Source of the DNA: Bradyrhizobium sp. AZCC 1719
GTDB taxonomy: Bacteria; Pseudomonadota; Alphaproteobacteria; Rhizobiales; Xanthobacteraceae
Assembly (NCBI RefSeq): GCF_036924525.1
Contig: NZ_JAZHRU010000001.1
Location: 7,097,001 to 7,161,000, forward strand
Reading direction: 5' to 3'
Length of the DNA stretch: 64,000 nucleotides
This document shows positions 41,702 through 50,440 of the stretch, in pieces; the first letter of the stretch is position 1, and each line of letters begins with the position of its first letter. The translations under genes were made by a program, and so were the position numbers. The notes beneath the pieces are model-generated. The model was given only the letters and a program-made list of their open reading frames with translations. It had not been told where the DNA came from and did not search any database.

Positions 41702-43864
41702 TCATCCGACGGCCGGTACGACACCCTGTGGAAACGATCCAGATCGCGGAGCCGTATCGGAGCCAAAGCTCCCGGCGAGTCCAATCGTACCGACCGGCTG
41801 AATGGTAAAGTCGCTCGCCAACTCTTGATATGAAAGCACAGGAATGTCCAGACCGTTGCGCACGAGGAAGCCGCGCACGAAGCGGCGGATATCCATTGAC
41901 GTCAAAATCACCGGCCGATTGCGATCCGAATGCGCATTTGCTCCGATGCGGCGAACCCTTTGCAAGAGCCCTTCCGAAACCTTGTCCTCCAGAACGAGAT
42001 AGGGACCGACCGCGGTATCACGGACTGCGCTGCGGATCGTGTCTTCTGCAGCACGCTCGATCATGTAGGCAGGTACAATCCTGTGGGCGTTCGCATATTT
42101 ATGACAGATTTGCCGCTTCAGTGCGGCGCGGACGTACTCGGTCAGAAGCACGACATTCGGCTCCTTTTCGCCCCATTCGGCGAGCGCTTCGAGGACCAGC
42201 CGCGGATTGCGGACCGAGACGCCTTCGTCGACCAAGCGCCGCAGCACATCGGCGATCCTCTGCACCGGGGTGGCACGCGTCACTTCCTTCACAAGTTCGC
42301 CATACCGGCCTTCCAGCCGCGTGAGCAGCGCCCTGGTTTCCTGAATGCCGATAAATCGTGCAGCATTGCGCGCGAGCACCTCTTGCGCACGGGCCGCGAT
42401 GACATCCGTGCAGTCGCAGTAGCCGATGCCGGCCGCCGACAGCGAACTCTCGTGTGCTGCATCGATCCAGACCTGATCGGACGATCTGGCATCGCCATCG
42501 GTCTGCGCCGAGATGCCGGCGAGTTCCAAATTCACGGGATCGTCACACAGCAGCAGCCGCTGCGGATCCACGTAACCCTCCTCAACCGGTACGCCTTCCA
42601 CCTCGATCCGAAATCGTGACGTGCCAAGCGTCGAATCGAAAACGACGCCAACCTCCGGTATCAGAATGCCCAGCGTATCGGCCAAACTGGCACGCGAAGC
42701 ATCAAGCTTCGATCGCAGATTCTGCATCTCTGCCGTGGAGCGCAGATCGTCCGCCAGCAGAACGATGACCGGCGGCGCTTCTGCAGGCGCCGCCTGGCGC
42801 ATCTCTCGCGTGCGCGACGGGGCGTTCGCGCGCGCGTCGCCTGCTCTCGCCATGTCTTCTTTGGCGATCCCCGCATCCTCGTCGCCCGCATTCGATCTCG
42901 TTCCTGCGACCAGGCTTCCGGCGCCGAACGCAAGCGCAAGCACCAGGAATACCGCCGTCGGAAAGCCGGGGATCAAGCCCATGGCAAGCAGGACGATGGC
43001 AGCCAGCCACAGCGCGCGCCGATCTGCGGATAGCTGGCCGGCGATATCGCGTCCGAGGTCCAGCCGGCTGTCGCCCGTTACTCGCGTGACGACCGTCGCC
43101 GCGGTAATCGAAAGCATCAATGCGGGAATTTGCGAAATCAGCGCATCGCCGATCGTCAGCAAGGTGTACTCGCGCACAGCTTGAACCAACGGCATGCCGC
43201 GGCTCAACGTGCCGACCGCGATGCCGCCGATCAGGTTCACGACAATGACGACCAGCCCGGCGATGGCGTCGCCCTTGACGAACTTCATGGCGCCGTCCAT
43301 CGCCCCGTAGAGCTGGCTTTCCTGCTCGAGGCGACCGCGCCGGCGCCTTGCCTCGACCTGATCGATGTCGCCATTTCGCACTTCGGCGTCGATCGCCATC
43401 TGCTTTCCCGGCAGCGCATCGAGAATGAAGCGCGCACCTACTTCGGCGACGCGCTCCGCGCCCTTCGCGATGACGATGAACTGCACCACCGTGATGATCA
43501 GGAAGACCACCAGGCCGACCAGAACGCTGCCGGCGATGACAAATTCGCCGAATGTCCGGACGATGTCGCCTGCATTGGCCTGGGTGAGAATGAGGCGGGT
43601 CGTGCTGATGGTGAGCGCCAACCGGAAGACCGTCGACAGCAATATGATGCCCGGCAATGTAGAGAATTCGAGCGGGCTCAGCACATAGAGCGACACCATC
43701 AGCAACAGAACTGCAAATCCGAGATTGAAGCCGATCAGCAGGTCGACCAGCAGCAATGGCATGGGGAGGATCATCATCGCGACGGTGAGTATGAGCACCA
43801 GCGCGATCATCAAATCCGGACTGCCGGGCGCCCGGGCGACCAGCGTCTTCAGTCGTTCCATCAT
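41702..43864 (-). CDS. sctV: T3SS export gate protein SctV (FlhA/RhcV family)
   Basis: A 720-residue inner-membrane export-gate protein. The N-terminal half has about eight membrane segments (LMIALVLILTVAMMILPMPL, LLVDLLIGFNLGFAVLLLMV) and the conserved cytoplasmic loop with RFILDALPGKQMAIDAEVRN and GAMDGAMKFVKGDAIAGLVV. The C-terminal half is the soluble domain that forms the nonameric ring and receives export substrates. Length is normal for the family. Its ATG overlaps the stop of the TPR gene upstream (ATGA). An ATG three bases later is equally possible. Confidence 0.96.
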   Translation of the reverse strand: MMERLKTLVARAPGSPDLMIALVLILTVAMMILPMPLLLVDLLIGFNLGFAVLLLMVSLYVLSPLEFSTLPGIILLSTVFRLALTISTTRLILTQANAGDIVRTFGEFVIAGSVLVGLVVFLIITVVQFIVIAKGAERVAEVGARFILDALPGKQMAIDAEVRNGDIDQVEARRRRGRLEQESQLYGAMDGAMKFVKGDAIAGLVVIVVNLIGGIAVGTLSRGMPLVQAVREYTLLTIGDALISQIPALMLSITAATVVTRVTGDSRLDLGRDIAGQLSADRRALWLAAIVLLAMGLIPGFPTAVFLVLALAFGAGSLVAGTRSNAGDEDAGIAKEDMARAGDARANAPSRTREMRQAAPAEAPPVIVLLADDLRSTAEMQNLRSKLDASRASLADTLGILIPEVGVVFDSTLGTSRFRIEVEGVPVEEGYVDPQRLLLCDDPVNLELAGISAQTDGDARSSDQVWIDAAHESSLSAAGIGYCDCTDVIAARAQEVLARNAARFIGIQETRALLTRLEGRYGELVKEVTRATPVQRIADVLRRLVDEGVSVRNPRLVLEALAEWGEKEPNVVLLTEYVRAALKRQICHKYANAHRIVPAYMIERAAEDTIRSAVRDTAVGPYLVLEDKVSEGLLQRVRRIGANAHSDRNRPVILTSMDIRRFVRGFLVRNGLDIPVLSYQELASDFTIQPVGTIGLAGSFGSDTAPRSGSFPQGVVPAVG

Positions 43865-44268
43865 TCGCGCCCTCCATGCGATCGGGCAACTACAAACTGA
43901 TCAAATCGCCGGCGTGCGTCGGCCATCTGCCCCTCGAGACGCAGCGCATGGCTTCGCAGCAACAGAAGCGGCGCCTCCGATGCCGGATTGGTATCCAGAT
44001 CGTCCAGGCGATCGATGGCGGCGAGCGCGGCCGCCCCGTCCTTGTTCGCGAGGTGCGCGTACGCCATTATCCTGATTGCTTCGACATCGTCCGGCCGCGC
44101 CCGCACGACGAGGCGTAGCAGTGCAAGCGCGCGGCGGCATTGTCCGCAGGCCACATAGACGTAGGCGAGCGCGGAGAGCAGATCGCGCTGGTCGGAGCCG
44201 ACAATCGCGCCTGAACGATGCGGCGGCTGATCGTCGGACGGGTCGGGCTTCCGCATCACGCCACGCAT
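43861..44268 (-). CDS. Small TPR protein of the T3SS operon (candidate needle-subunit chaperone)
   Basis: A 135-residue protein with two or three TPR-like helices (DLLSALAYVYVACGQCRRAL, ALLRLVVRARPDDVEAIRIM, AYAHLANKDGAAALAAI). It sits between a small unknown gene and sctV and overlaps sctV by 4 bases. In animal-pathogen systems a similar TPR protein (YscG/SctG) guards the needle subunit. That comparison fits size and place but not detailed sequence. No signal peptide, so cytoplasmic. Confidence is good for a TPR protein, low for the role. Confidence 0.75.
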   Translation of the reverse strand: MRGVMRKPDPSDDQPPHRSGAIVGSDQRDLLSALAYVYVACGQCRRALALLRLVVRARPDDVEAIRIMAYAHLANKDGAAALAAIDRLDDLDTNPASEAPLLLLRSHALRLEGQMADARRRFDQFVVARSHGGRE

Positions 44269-44274
44269 GGCGGG

Positions 44275-44661
44275 CTAACCTTCGACCAGGCTGTTGCTGT
44301 TCTGGCGCAATTGCGACAGCCGCTTGAGTTCGCGCCGGATGGTTAGCACCCCCTCGCGAACGAGTCGCTCGTCTGCGCTGCCTGCAAGGTCCGACTGCAG
44401 TTGCTCGAGCAACGCGCGATGGCGCTCGGCCTGCAGGACGTGCGGATTGCGCAGCCGCGGCATCACGAATGTCATCAGCGCGTCGACCAGATTTCGACCT
44501 GCAAAGCCCGAAGCGGCGTCGGGCCGATCGGCCCGCGAAATGATGGTTTGCGCCTCGTCCAGATGCCTGCGGGTGACGCTGTCAAGGCCCGGCGCGGCGA
44601 GCGTTCGTTCGATCGCGGCGTCGAGGCGCACGGCGGGCGGCAGGCTGGTCAGCTTGGGCAT
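44275..44661 (-). CDS. Small helical T3SS-operon protein, unrecognised
   Basis: A 128-residue helical, Arg/Leu-rich protein with blocks DSVTRRHLDEAQTIISRAD and VLTIRRELKRLSQLRQNSNS. No family was recognised. It lies between sctD and the small TPR protein, 6 bases before the latter's start, so it is part of the operon. Accessory proteins of this size are common at this point in T3SS operons (needle co-chaperone or regulator). The start is either the ATG at 44661 or a GTG at 44670. Confidence 0.6.
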   Translation of the reverse strand: MPKLTSLPPAVRLDAAIERTLAAPGLDSVTRRHLDEAQTIISRADRPDAASGFAGRNLVDALMTFVMPRLRNPHVLQAERHRALLEQLQSDLAGSADERLVREGVLTIRRELKRLSQLRQNSNSLVEG

Positions 44662-44694
44662 CGTCCGCACCCCGCTCCGGTCAAGGTGAACGCA

Positions 44695-45681
44695 TCAGTA
44701 ACGAACTGCGACAAGCTTCCCCTCGCGCCGCAGCAGGACTTTCTCGGCCTCGATGCGCTCGATCGCCCATCCGCCATCGAGCATGGCGCCCTCGAGGTAC
44801 TTCTGACCTCTGATGAGAAGGTGAGGATGGGCTCCGCGCCACACGCCTTCGATGGACAGCGACAGCGGGACCTTTTCTGCCCTGACGCTGACGCCGTTCA
44901 CAAGCGTGATGTCGCCTTCAAAGCGTTCGTCGAACCATCTTTGAACGGTCTGCCATTGCGCCGCAGCCTTCGGATCGATGGTCCCGGTCGCGGCGACGAT
45001 TCCGACCCCAGGCTCGACCAGAACATTCAGGATGCCCATGCGCTCGACTTCCGCCCGCATGGCATCGGCCGCAGCCTTGACCGCGTCGGATCCGGGATCG
45101 GGAATGCTAAGGCCACCTTCGCGCTCACGCTGCACCGCCTGTCTGACGATCCCAGTCACCGGGATATCGGTCGGGTTCGCGGCTGAAGCGAGCCAAGTCT
45201 GCCGCAGATCCGCGTGAATCGCACCGGCCGTTTGCGAAATCGGCGCGTCCGCCAGCGAGTGCATCATCAATGCGATCGAGAGGATGCTGACCAGTCCCAC
45301 CCCCATCAGCAAACGCGACCGCGACATTGAAACGCCGAACAGGCCGCCGCGCGATTGCGGGGCCGGATCGTCGGCGCGGCTGAAATGCAACTGCGCGGCG
45401 CCAATGTTCATTCGCAAAGGCGTTGCAACCGCCTGTCGTGCTCCGGCTGCAAGATACTTCTGCGGGCCGACCGAAATCCTGCCCGCCAACGCCTCGACCT
45501 GAAGCTCGGCTCCGGAGGTATCGATCAAGGCATGAAGGCGTTCGACGTCGGCTTCCATGAGCACGATGTCGGCATCCATCGAGCTGCCGATCGTGTAACG
45601 CCCGGGCGCGAAGGCATGCGACGAACCGGCATACAGCCCGGACTCAATTGACATTGTCAGACAATTGGGCGGTAACGACAT
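44695..45681 (-). CDS. sctD: T3SS inner-membrane ring protein SctD
   Basis: A 328-residue SctD (RhcD/YscD) type protein. The N-terminal ~110 residues are the FHA-like cytoplasmic domain (GRYTIGSSMDADIVLMEADV). One membrane segment follows (LLMGVGLVSILSIALMM), and then the periplasmic part with BON-like repeats (DAMRAEVERMGILNVLVEPG, WFDERFEGDITLVNGVSVRA). The order is that of the outer ring of the inner-membrane platform. It is preceded by two small Gly-rich genes and followed by sctV and its partners on the same strand. Confidence 0.9.
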   Translation of the reverse strand: MSLPPNCLTMSIESGLYAGSSHAFAPGRYTIGSSMDADIVLMEADVERLHALIDTSGAELQVEALAGRISVGPQKYLAAGARQAVATPLRMNIGAAQLHFSRADDPAPQSRGGLFGVSMSRSRLLMGVGLVSILSIALMMHSLADAPISQTAGAIHADLRQTWLASAANPTDIPVTGIVRQAVQREREGGLSIPDPGSDAVKAAADAMRAEVERMGILNVLVEPGVGIVAATGTIDPKAAAQWQTVQRWFDERFEGDITLVNGVSVRAEKVPLSLSIEGVWRGAHPHLLIRGQKYLEGAMLDGGWAIERIEAEKVLLRREGKLVAVRY

Positions 45682-45807
45682 GGCTCGCTCCGATTCTTCG
45701 TGGCTGGAAGCCCCGCGTTCTGCAAGGCGGTTCCGAGGCGGGCTCGGAATGAAGACGAGTGCGCGATGCGCGCCATGGAGCGCGCACCGCGATGTCTGAG
45801 CAGACGA

Positions 45808-46029
45808 TTACTGAACGCGCTCGTCGGCCACTTTCTTCTGCGTGTTCTGGTCGACCTGCAGGCGACGCAGCTCCATGCTCTTCTGCATGGATTCCTGATA
45901 CGTCTGCTTGAGCTGGTCCATCATGGCCTGGAAATCGCCGCCGGCCGCGCCGCCGCCGTTACCGCCGCCAGCGACGGCACCCGCCGCCGCGTTCACGACG
46001 TTGCCGACACCACCTAGTACTCCGCCCAT
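45808..46029 (-). CDS. Small Gly-rich T3SS-operon protein, possible needle/translocator subunit (copy 2)
   Basis: A 73-residue protein. The N-terminal third is glycine- and alanine-rich (MGGVLGGVGNVVNAAAGAVA). The rest is a charged amphipathic helix (FQAMMDQLKQTYQESMQKSM, ELRRLQVDQNTQKKVADER). The ATG has AGGAGA 6 bases upstream. Size, composition and position before sctD are suitable for a T3SS needle (SctF) or other small secreted subunit, but no family motif allows a firm call. It resembles the protein encoded just upstream in its MG-VLG start. Confidence 0.55.
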   Translation of the reverse strand: MGGVLGGVGNVVNAAAGAVAGGGNGGGAAGGDFQAMMDQLKQTYQESMQKSMELRRLQVDQNTQKKVADERVQ

Positions 46030-46211
46030 TGTTCATCTCCTGTCGTTGATGTCCTGGATGTCTTTGCCGTCTTCGTCACGCCTTGGCCTCCGACTGCTGT
46101 CGAGCCACGACGCGACGTCCATCAGGCTGCCGCGCAGAGGCGGCAACCTGAAGCCTTGTGTTCGAATCGCACCTCATCGAGCGCATGTTCTTCACGAACG
46201 ACGCTCTAACC

Positions 46212-46442
46212 TTAAGAATCCTCTTCTTCCTCAAGCGCTTCCCGGCCCATATCCATGATGTCCATGAGCGGCTGCACCGACATCATGCCGATGGCCTTCT
46301 GCAGTTCCGCCTCGAAGGCTTGCGACTCTCCACCGCCGCCATTGCCTTCGATCGCGCCGCCAACGGCTCCGCCGACCATGCTGCCGACAGGACCGCCGAA
46401 AATGCCTCCCGCGATCTGTCCAATCGCTCCGAGTACACCCAT
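46212..46442 (-). CDS. Small Gly-rich T3SS-operon protein, possible needle/translocator subunit (copy 1)
   Basis: A 76-residue protein with an N-terminal Gly-rich hydrophobic segment (MGVLGAIGQIAGGIFGGPVG) and an acidic helical C-terminus (ELQKAIGMMSVQPLMDIMDM). The start was set at the ATG at 46440-46442, because AAGGAGA lies 7 bases upstream; an earlier ATG adds 7 residues. It is the first gene behind the strongest tts-like box of the window. Together with the next gene it is a candidate for needle or translocation-pore subunits, which are otherwise missing from the cluster. Confidence 0.55.
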   Translation of the reverse strand: MGVLGAIGQIAGGIFGGPVGSMVGGAVGGAIEGNGGGGESQAFEAELQKAIGMMSVQPLMDIMDMGREALEEEEDS

Positions 46443-46598
46443 GACGAATTCTCCTTCGTTCATCTCGTGGCGCGACGGACGATCTGGCCGGCGCGATACG
46501 CGGAGTTGAATGCGATCAGGCTATCGGTAGATCACCGCAGCCGACCGATGAGGCGTCTTGCGATTTTCTTTTCGCAACAGACCTCATGGCGCACACGC

Positions 46599-46628
46599 TA
46601 TGAGCGTCAGCTTTCGGGAAGCTGACGA
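46599..46628 (-). promoter_or_regulatory. tts-box-like element, strongest match, for the sctD-sctV operon
   Basis: Minus-strand reading starts TCGTCAGCTTCCCGAAAGCT and ends TCATA, matching 25 of 30 positions of the tts box consensus from memory. It lies 157 bases upstream of the first small gene (46442) and points to it, so it probably drives the two small genes, sctD, and the following genes to sctV. The arms GTCAGCTT/AAGCTGAC also make it a perfect inverted repeat. Confidence 0.8.
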
Positions 46629-46687
46629 GAGGTCGGCTTTTTGAGGAAGGAGAAATAGAGGATGTGGACAACCGCTCAGCGCGGACT

Positions 46688-47482
46688 TTAGCGTCGGTTG
46701 GGGCTACCGGGATCGCCGTCACGTCCACCAGGCTGCTCGCGTCCGGCTGATGTGCCTGAGGATTCGTTCGGGCCGAAGGTCGCCTCCAATCGTCCGTTAC
46801 GAAGGATAGTGGTCTGCGAACCGCGAAAAACGGTCAAGAACGTATCCTGCGGAGGCGTCGATTCCACTCGCACGCCGGCGGGCTTTGGGCGCGCTTGCTC
46901 CTCGGCGATCAACCCATTGAGGGTCTGCTCGACCAACGCCACGAATCGCGGCGGTCCCGTCACCAGAACAAGCTGCGTATTAGGAGCCGGCCTCACCGCA
47001 TATCGCTCGTCGGCGACGTCGAACGCCGCAAGCGTCGACGCAAGCTGTTCAAAGGATACCGGACCGGGAACAAGCAACCTGCTTTGCGATTCGCGGGCCG
47101 AGGTGACATGCAGCACCTGTCCGTCAAAGTACCACTCAAGATTAAAGAGTGAGGCCAGCCTGTTCAGGAAGGCCAGCGGCGCAAGGTCAGGGAGCCGGCC
47201 CTGAATGCGGCCGCGGATCTCCTGGCTCACATTGACCTTGATACTGAGATTGCTGCCGAACTCCAGAAGCGCCGCCGACAGATCCTGGTTAATAACCGTG
47301 TAAGTGTAAGTGGTGTCGGGCAGTTTGAGGTGCGCGGCGAGCGCTCTCGAGGACAACAGCAGCGACGCCGAGACGCTCAAGCCCGCAACAACAAAGCTCG
47401 CTGCAACGAGGCGTGCAACAAAACCACGCCCCTTGTCGCGCGCGGCGCTGGAACTCTGCTCGGGCACCGTTCTTGGCGTCAT
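46688..47482 (-). CDS. T3SS secretin N-terminal component (RhcC1/NolW-like)
   Basis: A 264-residue protein with a hydrophobic signal (AASFVVAGLSVSASLLLSSR) and secretin N-domain-like sequence: TYTYTVINQDLSAALLEFGS, VSQEIRGRIQGRLPDLAPLA, FLNRLASLFNLEWYFDGQVL. No beta-barrel secretin domain follows. Rhizobial T3SS split the secretin into RhcC1 (N-domain, NolW) and RhcC2 (barrel); this looks like the first part. It is divergent from the sctI operon. The start at 47482 gives a typical signal peptide; a GTG at 47527 would add 15 residues. A separate secretin barrel is supplied, I infer, by the gene at 58755. Confidence 0.82.
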   Translation of the reverse strand: MTPRTVPEQSSSAARDKGRGFVARLVAASFVVAGLSVSASLLLSSRALAAHLKLPDTTYTYTVINQDLSAALLEFGSNLSIKVNVSQEIRGRIQGRLPDLAPLAFLNRLASLFNLEWYFDGQVLHVTSARESQSRLLVPGPVSFEQLASTLAAFDVADERYAVRPAPNTQLVLVTGPPRFVALVEQTLNGLIAEEQARPKPAGVRVESTPPQDTFLTVFRGSQTTILRNGRLEATFGPNESSGTSAGREQPGGRDGDPGSPNRR

Positions 47483-47572
47483 ACATCCGTCGTTCTGCAA
47501 GCCGTCTCCCCGATCGTTATCCGACACACATATCGAATCGATGACACCAGGTTCGGAACGGCGGCGATGATC

Positions 47573-47602
47573 TCGTCACTTTCCGGTCAGCTAGCCTCAA
47601 TA
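47573..47602 (+). promoter_or_regulatory. tts-box-like element for the sctI-sctU operon
   Basis: Plus-strand reading starts TCGTCACTTTCCGGTCAGCT and ends CAATA; it matches 20 of 30 positions of the tts box consensus from memory. It lies 62 bases upstream of the sctI ATG and in the direction of the operon, in the divergent region between the secretin N-part and sctI. Confidence 0.6.
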
Positions 47603-47664
47603 GCCTTCCCTGCACCGCATGCAATGCAAGAGCAGCTTCTCGAACATCAAGCCGAGGCGAAAAC

Positions 47665-48210
47665 ATGTCCTTCGATCCGCTGGCGGCTATCAATGGTGCA
47701 GTTTCCACCACGGCGCCCCTGTCTGGAAGCGCCGCGCCGGCTGGCGATGCCGCGGGTGCATTTTCCCGCGTGGTCGCAAACGCATCGTCGGAGGCGAGCA
47801 ACACCGCCACATCCCACGCGTCGGCACGCGCACAGGAAAGCAGGCACGAGGCCACACGTGTGGCGGCCGTGCGAGAGTATCCGCTGACGTCATTGCCGAG
47901 AAATCCACATGACGGACTGGGACATCACGTGCTGGATCGGCTGGAAACACTCTATCGCGGCGATCAGAGGCTGCGCACGGCGAATTCCCATTCCGCAACC
48001 GATGCCTCGCCGGTCGCGCTCGCGGGCGCTGGACTTCCGCGCGGACCCGCCGCTGCGCCGCTAAACGGTGCGACGAGGCCGGATGACGCCTTCAACGTCA
48101 TGATTCGCAACTTCGAACAAGTCTATCAGCAATCCATTCAGGTTGGCTTGATGACCAAGAGTACCGGCGCCTTCACCACTTCGATGAACAAACTGATGTC
48201 CTCGGCGTGA
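47665..48210 (+). CDS. sctI: T3SS inner-rod protein SctI-like
   Basis: A 181-residue protein. The long N-terminal part is polar and probably unstructured. The C-terminal 45 residues form the conserved helix of SctI-type inner rods: RPDDAFNVMIRNFEQVYQQS, then IQVGLMTKSTGAFTTSMNKL. Its position just before sctJ is that of nolB/sctI in rhizobial clusters. It would be secreted early by the system and form the inner rod in the periplasm. A tts-like box lies upstream. Sequence conservation is limited to the end, so confidence is moderate to high. Confidence 0.8.
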   Translation: MSFDPLAAINGAVSTTAPLSGSAAPAGDAAGAFSRVVANASSEASNTATSHASARAQESRHEATRVAAVREYPLTSLPRNPHDGLGHHVLDRLETLYRGDQRLRTANSHSATDASPVALAGAGLPRGPAAAPLNGATRPDDAFNVMIRNFEQVYQQSIQVGLMTKSTGAFTTSMNKLMSSA

Positions 48211-48250
48211 GCAGCGGCTTGGATATTCCCGACCTCAAGCGGAGACCCAT

Positions 48251-49123
48251 ATGATCGCCGTCCGTGCCGTGGTGAAACTGGTCGTGCTCGCGGTCGTGTT
48301 TTGTACTCTGGCAGGATGCCAGACGGAGCTTTATTCCAAGCTGGACGAGCGCGAAGCCAACAACATGATTGCGCTCCTGCACAAATACGGCATTTCAGCC
48401 GAGCGCTCGTTCGCCAAGGACGGCACCAGTCAGATCAGCGTCGCAGAAAACCAGCTCCCGCAAGCGATCGAGCTTCTCAAGGCAAACGGCTTGCCGCGCA
48501 GGACGTTCACCAACATGGGAGAGGTCTTCAAGAGCAGCGGCCTGATCTCGTCACCGACGGAGGAGCGCGCGCGCTTTATCTACGCGCTGAGCGAAGAGCT
48601 GTCGCGCACGATCTCCGACATTGATGGCGTTCTTTCCGCCAGAATTCACGTTGTTCTTCCAAAGAACGACTTGTTGCGTCAGGATGCGACGCCGTCATCT
48701 GCGTCGGTGTTCATTCGTCACGATGCGCGCGCACCGCTGAAATCGTTGCTGCCGCATGTCAAGATGCTGGTGGCGAACAGCATCGAAGGACTGTCCTACG
48801 AAAAGGTGTCGGTTGTGCTCGTTCCGGTGGAACGTCCTTCCATTGACGTTGCTGCGCCAACGACGGTCGGCGCAGCAACTCAAGCCGGACTGATGGCAGC
48901 CCGGCCGGCTGGTTCGTCTCAAGCGCTCTATCTTTCCCTCGCGGGCGCCGCGCTGCTCCTGACCGGGGCGCTGGCCTTCTGGCTCGGCCGCCGCCAGGAA
49001 CGACACGCGCGCGGCGGTTCGTCGCAAGCGTCCGGCGCCGCCCGCAATGATCCACCAAGAATAAAAAGTCTCTCCTCGAATGATCGTAGCGCCGATCAGG
49101 CGGTCGCGCAGCGTGCTGCCTGA
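48251..49123 (+). CDS. sctJ: T3SS inner-membrane ring lipoprotein SctJ
   Basis: A 290-residue lipoprotein. The lipobox is LAGC (Cys about residue 23). The two periplasmic ring-building domains follow (REANNMIALLHKYGISAERS, then EERARFIYALSEELSRTISD and VDHVVLP-like GVLSARIHVVLPKNDLLRQD). A C-terminal membrane segment (LYLSLAGAALLLTGALAFWL) and a basic tail complete it. Length and order are those of RhcJ/HrcJ. With SctD it forms the inner-membrane rings of the injectisome. Confidence 0.95.
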   Translation: MIAVRAVVKLVVLAVVFCTLAGCQTELYSKLDEREANNMIALLHKYGISAERSFAKDGTSQISVAENQLPQAIELLKANGLPRRTFTNMGEVFKSSGLISSPTEERARFIYALSEELSRTISDIDGVLSARIHVVLPKNDLLRQDATPSSASVFIRHDARAPLKSLLPHVKMLVANSIEGLSYEKVSVVLVPVERPSIDVAAPTTVGAATQAGLMAARPAGSSQALYLSLAGAALLLTGALAFWLGRRQERHARGGSSQASGAARNDPPRIKSLSSNDRSADQAVAQRAA

Positions 49124-49149
49124 GGTTGGCGTTTCCGGCAAAGGACTTC

Positions 49150-49815
49150 ATGTCAACCGAATCTACCCTACGCTCCGAATGGAAGGAAATGGCTCCGCCT
49201 GATGCCGCGCGGCTCGTTCTCGCCGCTCATCCGCGAAGACTGGCGGATACGCTCGACAGCCGGCTCTCCGTCGCCGTCATCGGCCGCCTGCAGGGCTGCC
49301 CTCGTCTGCATGCCCGAATTGCGCCGTTGCTGATCCGGCCGGAGGTCGACGGCCCGGGCGATATGCCCGCAGACGATGCGACTGCGTTGGCGAACCGGCG
49401 AGCGACATTCGAACGTCTGTTCCAGGTCGATCTGAAGCAGGCATCGTCGCTGGCCGGCGCTGCCTGGCACGCCCGGTCGCTTCGGCAAATGATCCGCGGC
49501 CGCGACGTCGCCGATCTTGTCGCCCAAATCGGGCAGCGCGCCCATGCATTCGGTTTGCGCCGTGAGGGCTTCGCGCCCGCACTGCATTCCGTCGCGTCCG
49601 GCGCTTTGGCCGAACGAATCACGCGCGACGGATATGCGTGCCTTGGCGTCTGGTTTTCGTCCTTTCCGCAGCCAATGCGGCAGCAATTATGTGTCCGGCT
49701 GCCGCCTGAAAGCGCTGAGTCTTCCGAATGGAGCGACGCGCAGCGGAGACTGGCGCTCGGCCTGATTGATCCTGTGCTGTCAGAACTTGACGAGTCGATG
49801 AATGCCTCCGCTTGA
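49150..49815 (+). CDS. sctK: T3SS sorting-platform protein SctK-like
   Basis: A 221-residue protein at the place where SctK (NolU-type) proteins occur, between SctJ and SctL. The sequence is Ala/Arg/Leu-rich (PDAARLVLAAHPRRLADTLD, WHARSLRQMIRGRDVADLV) and cytoplasmic, with no signal peptide. SctK proteins are poorly conserved, so the call rests mostly on the neighbourhood and size. The ATG at 49150 with AAAGGA upstream was used; the frame is open to a TTG at 49126. It overlaps sctL by 14 bases. Confidence 0.75.
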   Translation: MSTESTLRSEWKEMAPPDAARLVLAAHPRRLADTLDSRLSVAVIGRLQGCPRLHARIAPLLIRPEVDGPGDMPADDATALANRRATFERLFQVDLKQASSLAGAAWHARSLRQMIRGRDVADLVAQIGQRAHAFGLRREGFAPALHSVASGALAERITRDGYACLGVWFSSFPQPMRQQLCVRLPPESAESSEWSDAQRRLALGLIDPVLSELDESMNASA

Positions 49816-50440
49816 GCCGCCGGCGCGTCCCAAATTGAAGCCACGCGGCCCCGTCGTGCGAGCTGAGGAGTTCAACCATTGGCGCGAGGCGGCGCGCGCG
49901 GTCGATGCAGCCCACCACTATCTGAAATCGATGCAGGAGCTGGCCCAGGCTGCCTACGAGCAGGAAAGGCAGCGGGGGTTTCTTGAGGGTCGCGAGGCGG
50001 GTAGCCGCGAGGCCGCGCAGCTCGCGACGAACCTGGCCGGAGAGGCCACGCGCTATCTCGGTGAGATCGAGCGTGCCGTTCCATCCATGATCATGGTCAT
50101 CGTCGAGCACATTCTCGGCACGTTCGACGAGGTCGAGTTCGTGACGCGGGCCGTTCACCAGGCGGTGACGACGCTGGCCGGGTCGGAGATATGTCTGCGC
50201 GTCGCGCCCGAGATGGTCGAGCCGCTGCGCCGATCGCTTGACGAGGACGGCTCTTGCGACGTGCACTTGCTGCGCGTCGAGGCCGATGCCGGCATCGCCC
50301 CCGGCGATTGTCAGATCGTGACGCAGGCCGGCAACATCGAGATCGGTCTGGCGGCGCAGAGCCGGGCGCTGCGGAACGACCTGCAGCAGCGGCTGAGCGC
50401 GATCGAGATCGCCGGCAGCAATGGACAGCACGCCTCATGA
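49802..50440 (+). CDS. sctL: T3SS ATPase stator SctL
   Basis: A 212-residue SctL/FliH-type protein. A charged helical N-terminal half (EEFNHWREAARAVDAAHHYL, QEERQRGFLEGREAG-like) precedes the C-terminal domain that binds the ATPase (MVIVEHILGTFDEVEFVTRA, VHQAVTTLAGSEICLRVAPE, and the closing GDCQIVTQAGNIEIGLAAQS). It regulates the ATPase and connects it to the sorting platform. Overlaps of 14 bases with sctK and of 4 bases with sctN indicate coupled translation. Confidence 0.9.
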   Translation: MPPLEPPARPKLKPRGPVVRAEEFNHWREAARAVDAAHHYLKSMQELAQAAYEQERQRGFLEGREAGSREAAQLATNLAGEATRYLGEIERAVPSMIMVIVEHILGTFDEVEFVTRAVHQAVTTLAGSEICLRVAPEMVEPLRRSLDEDGSCDVHLLRVEADAGIAPGDCQIVTQAGNIEIGLAAQSRALRNDLQQRLSAIEIAGSNGQHAS

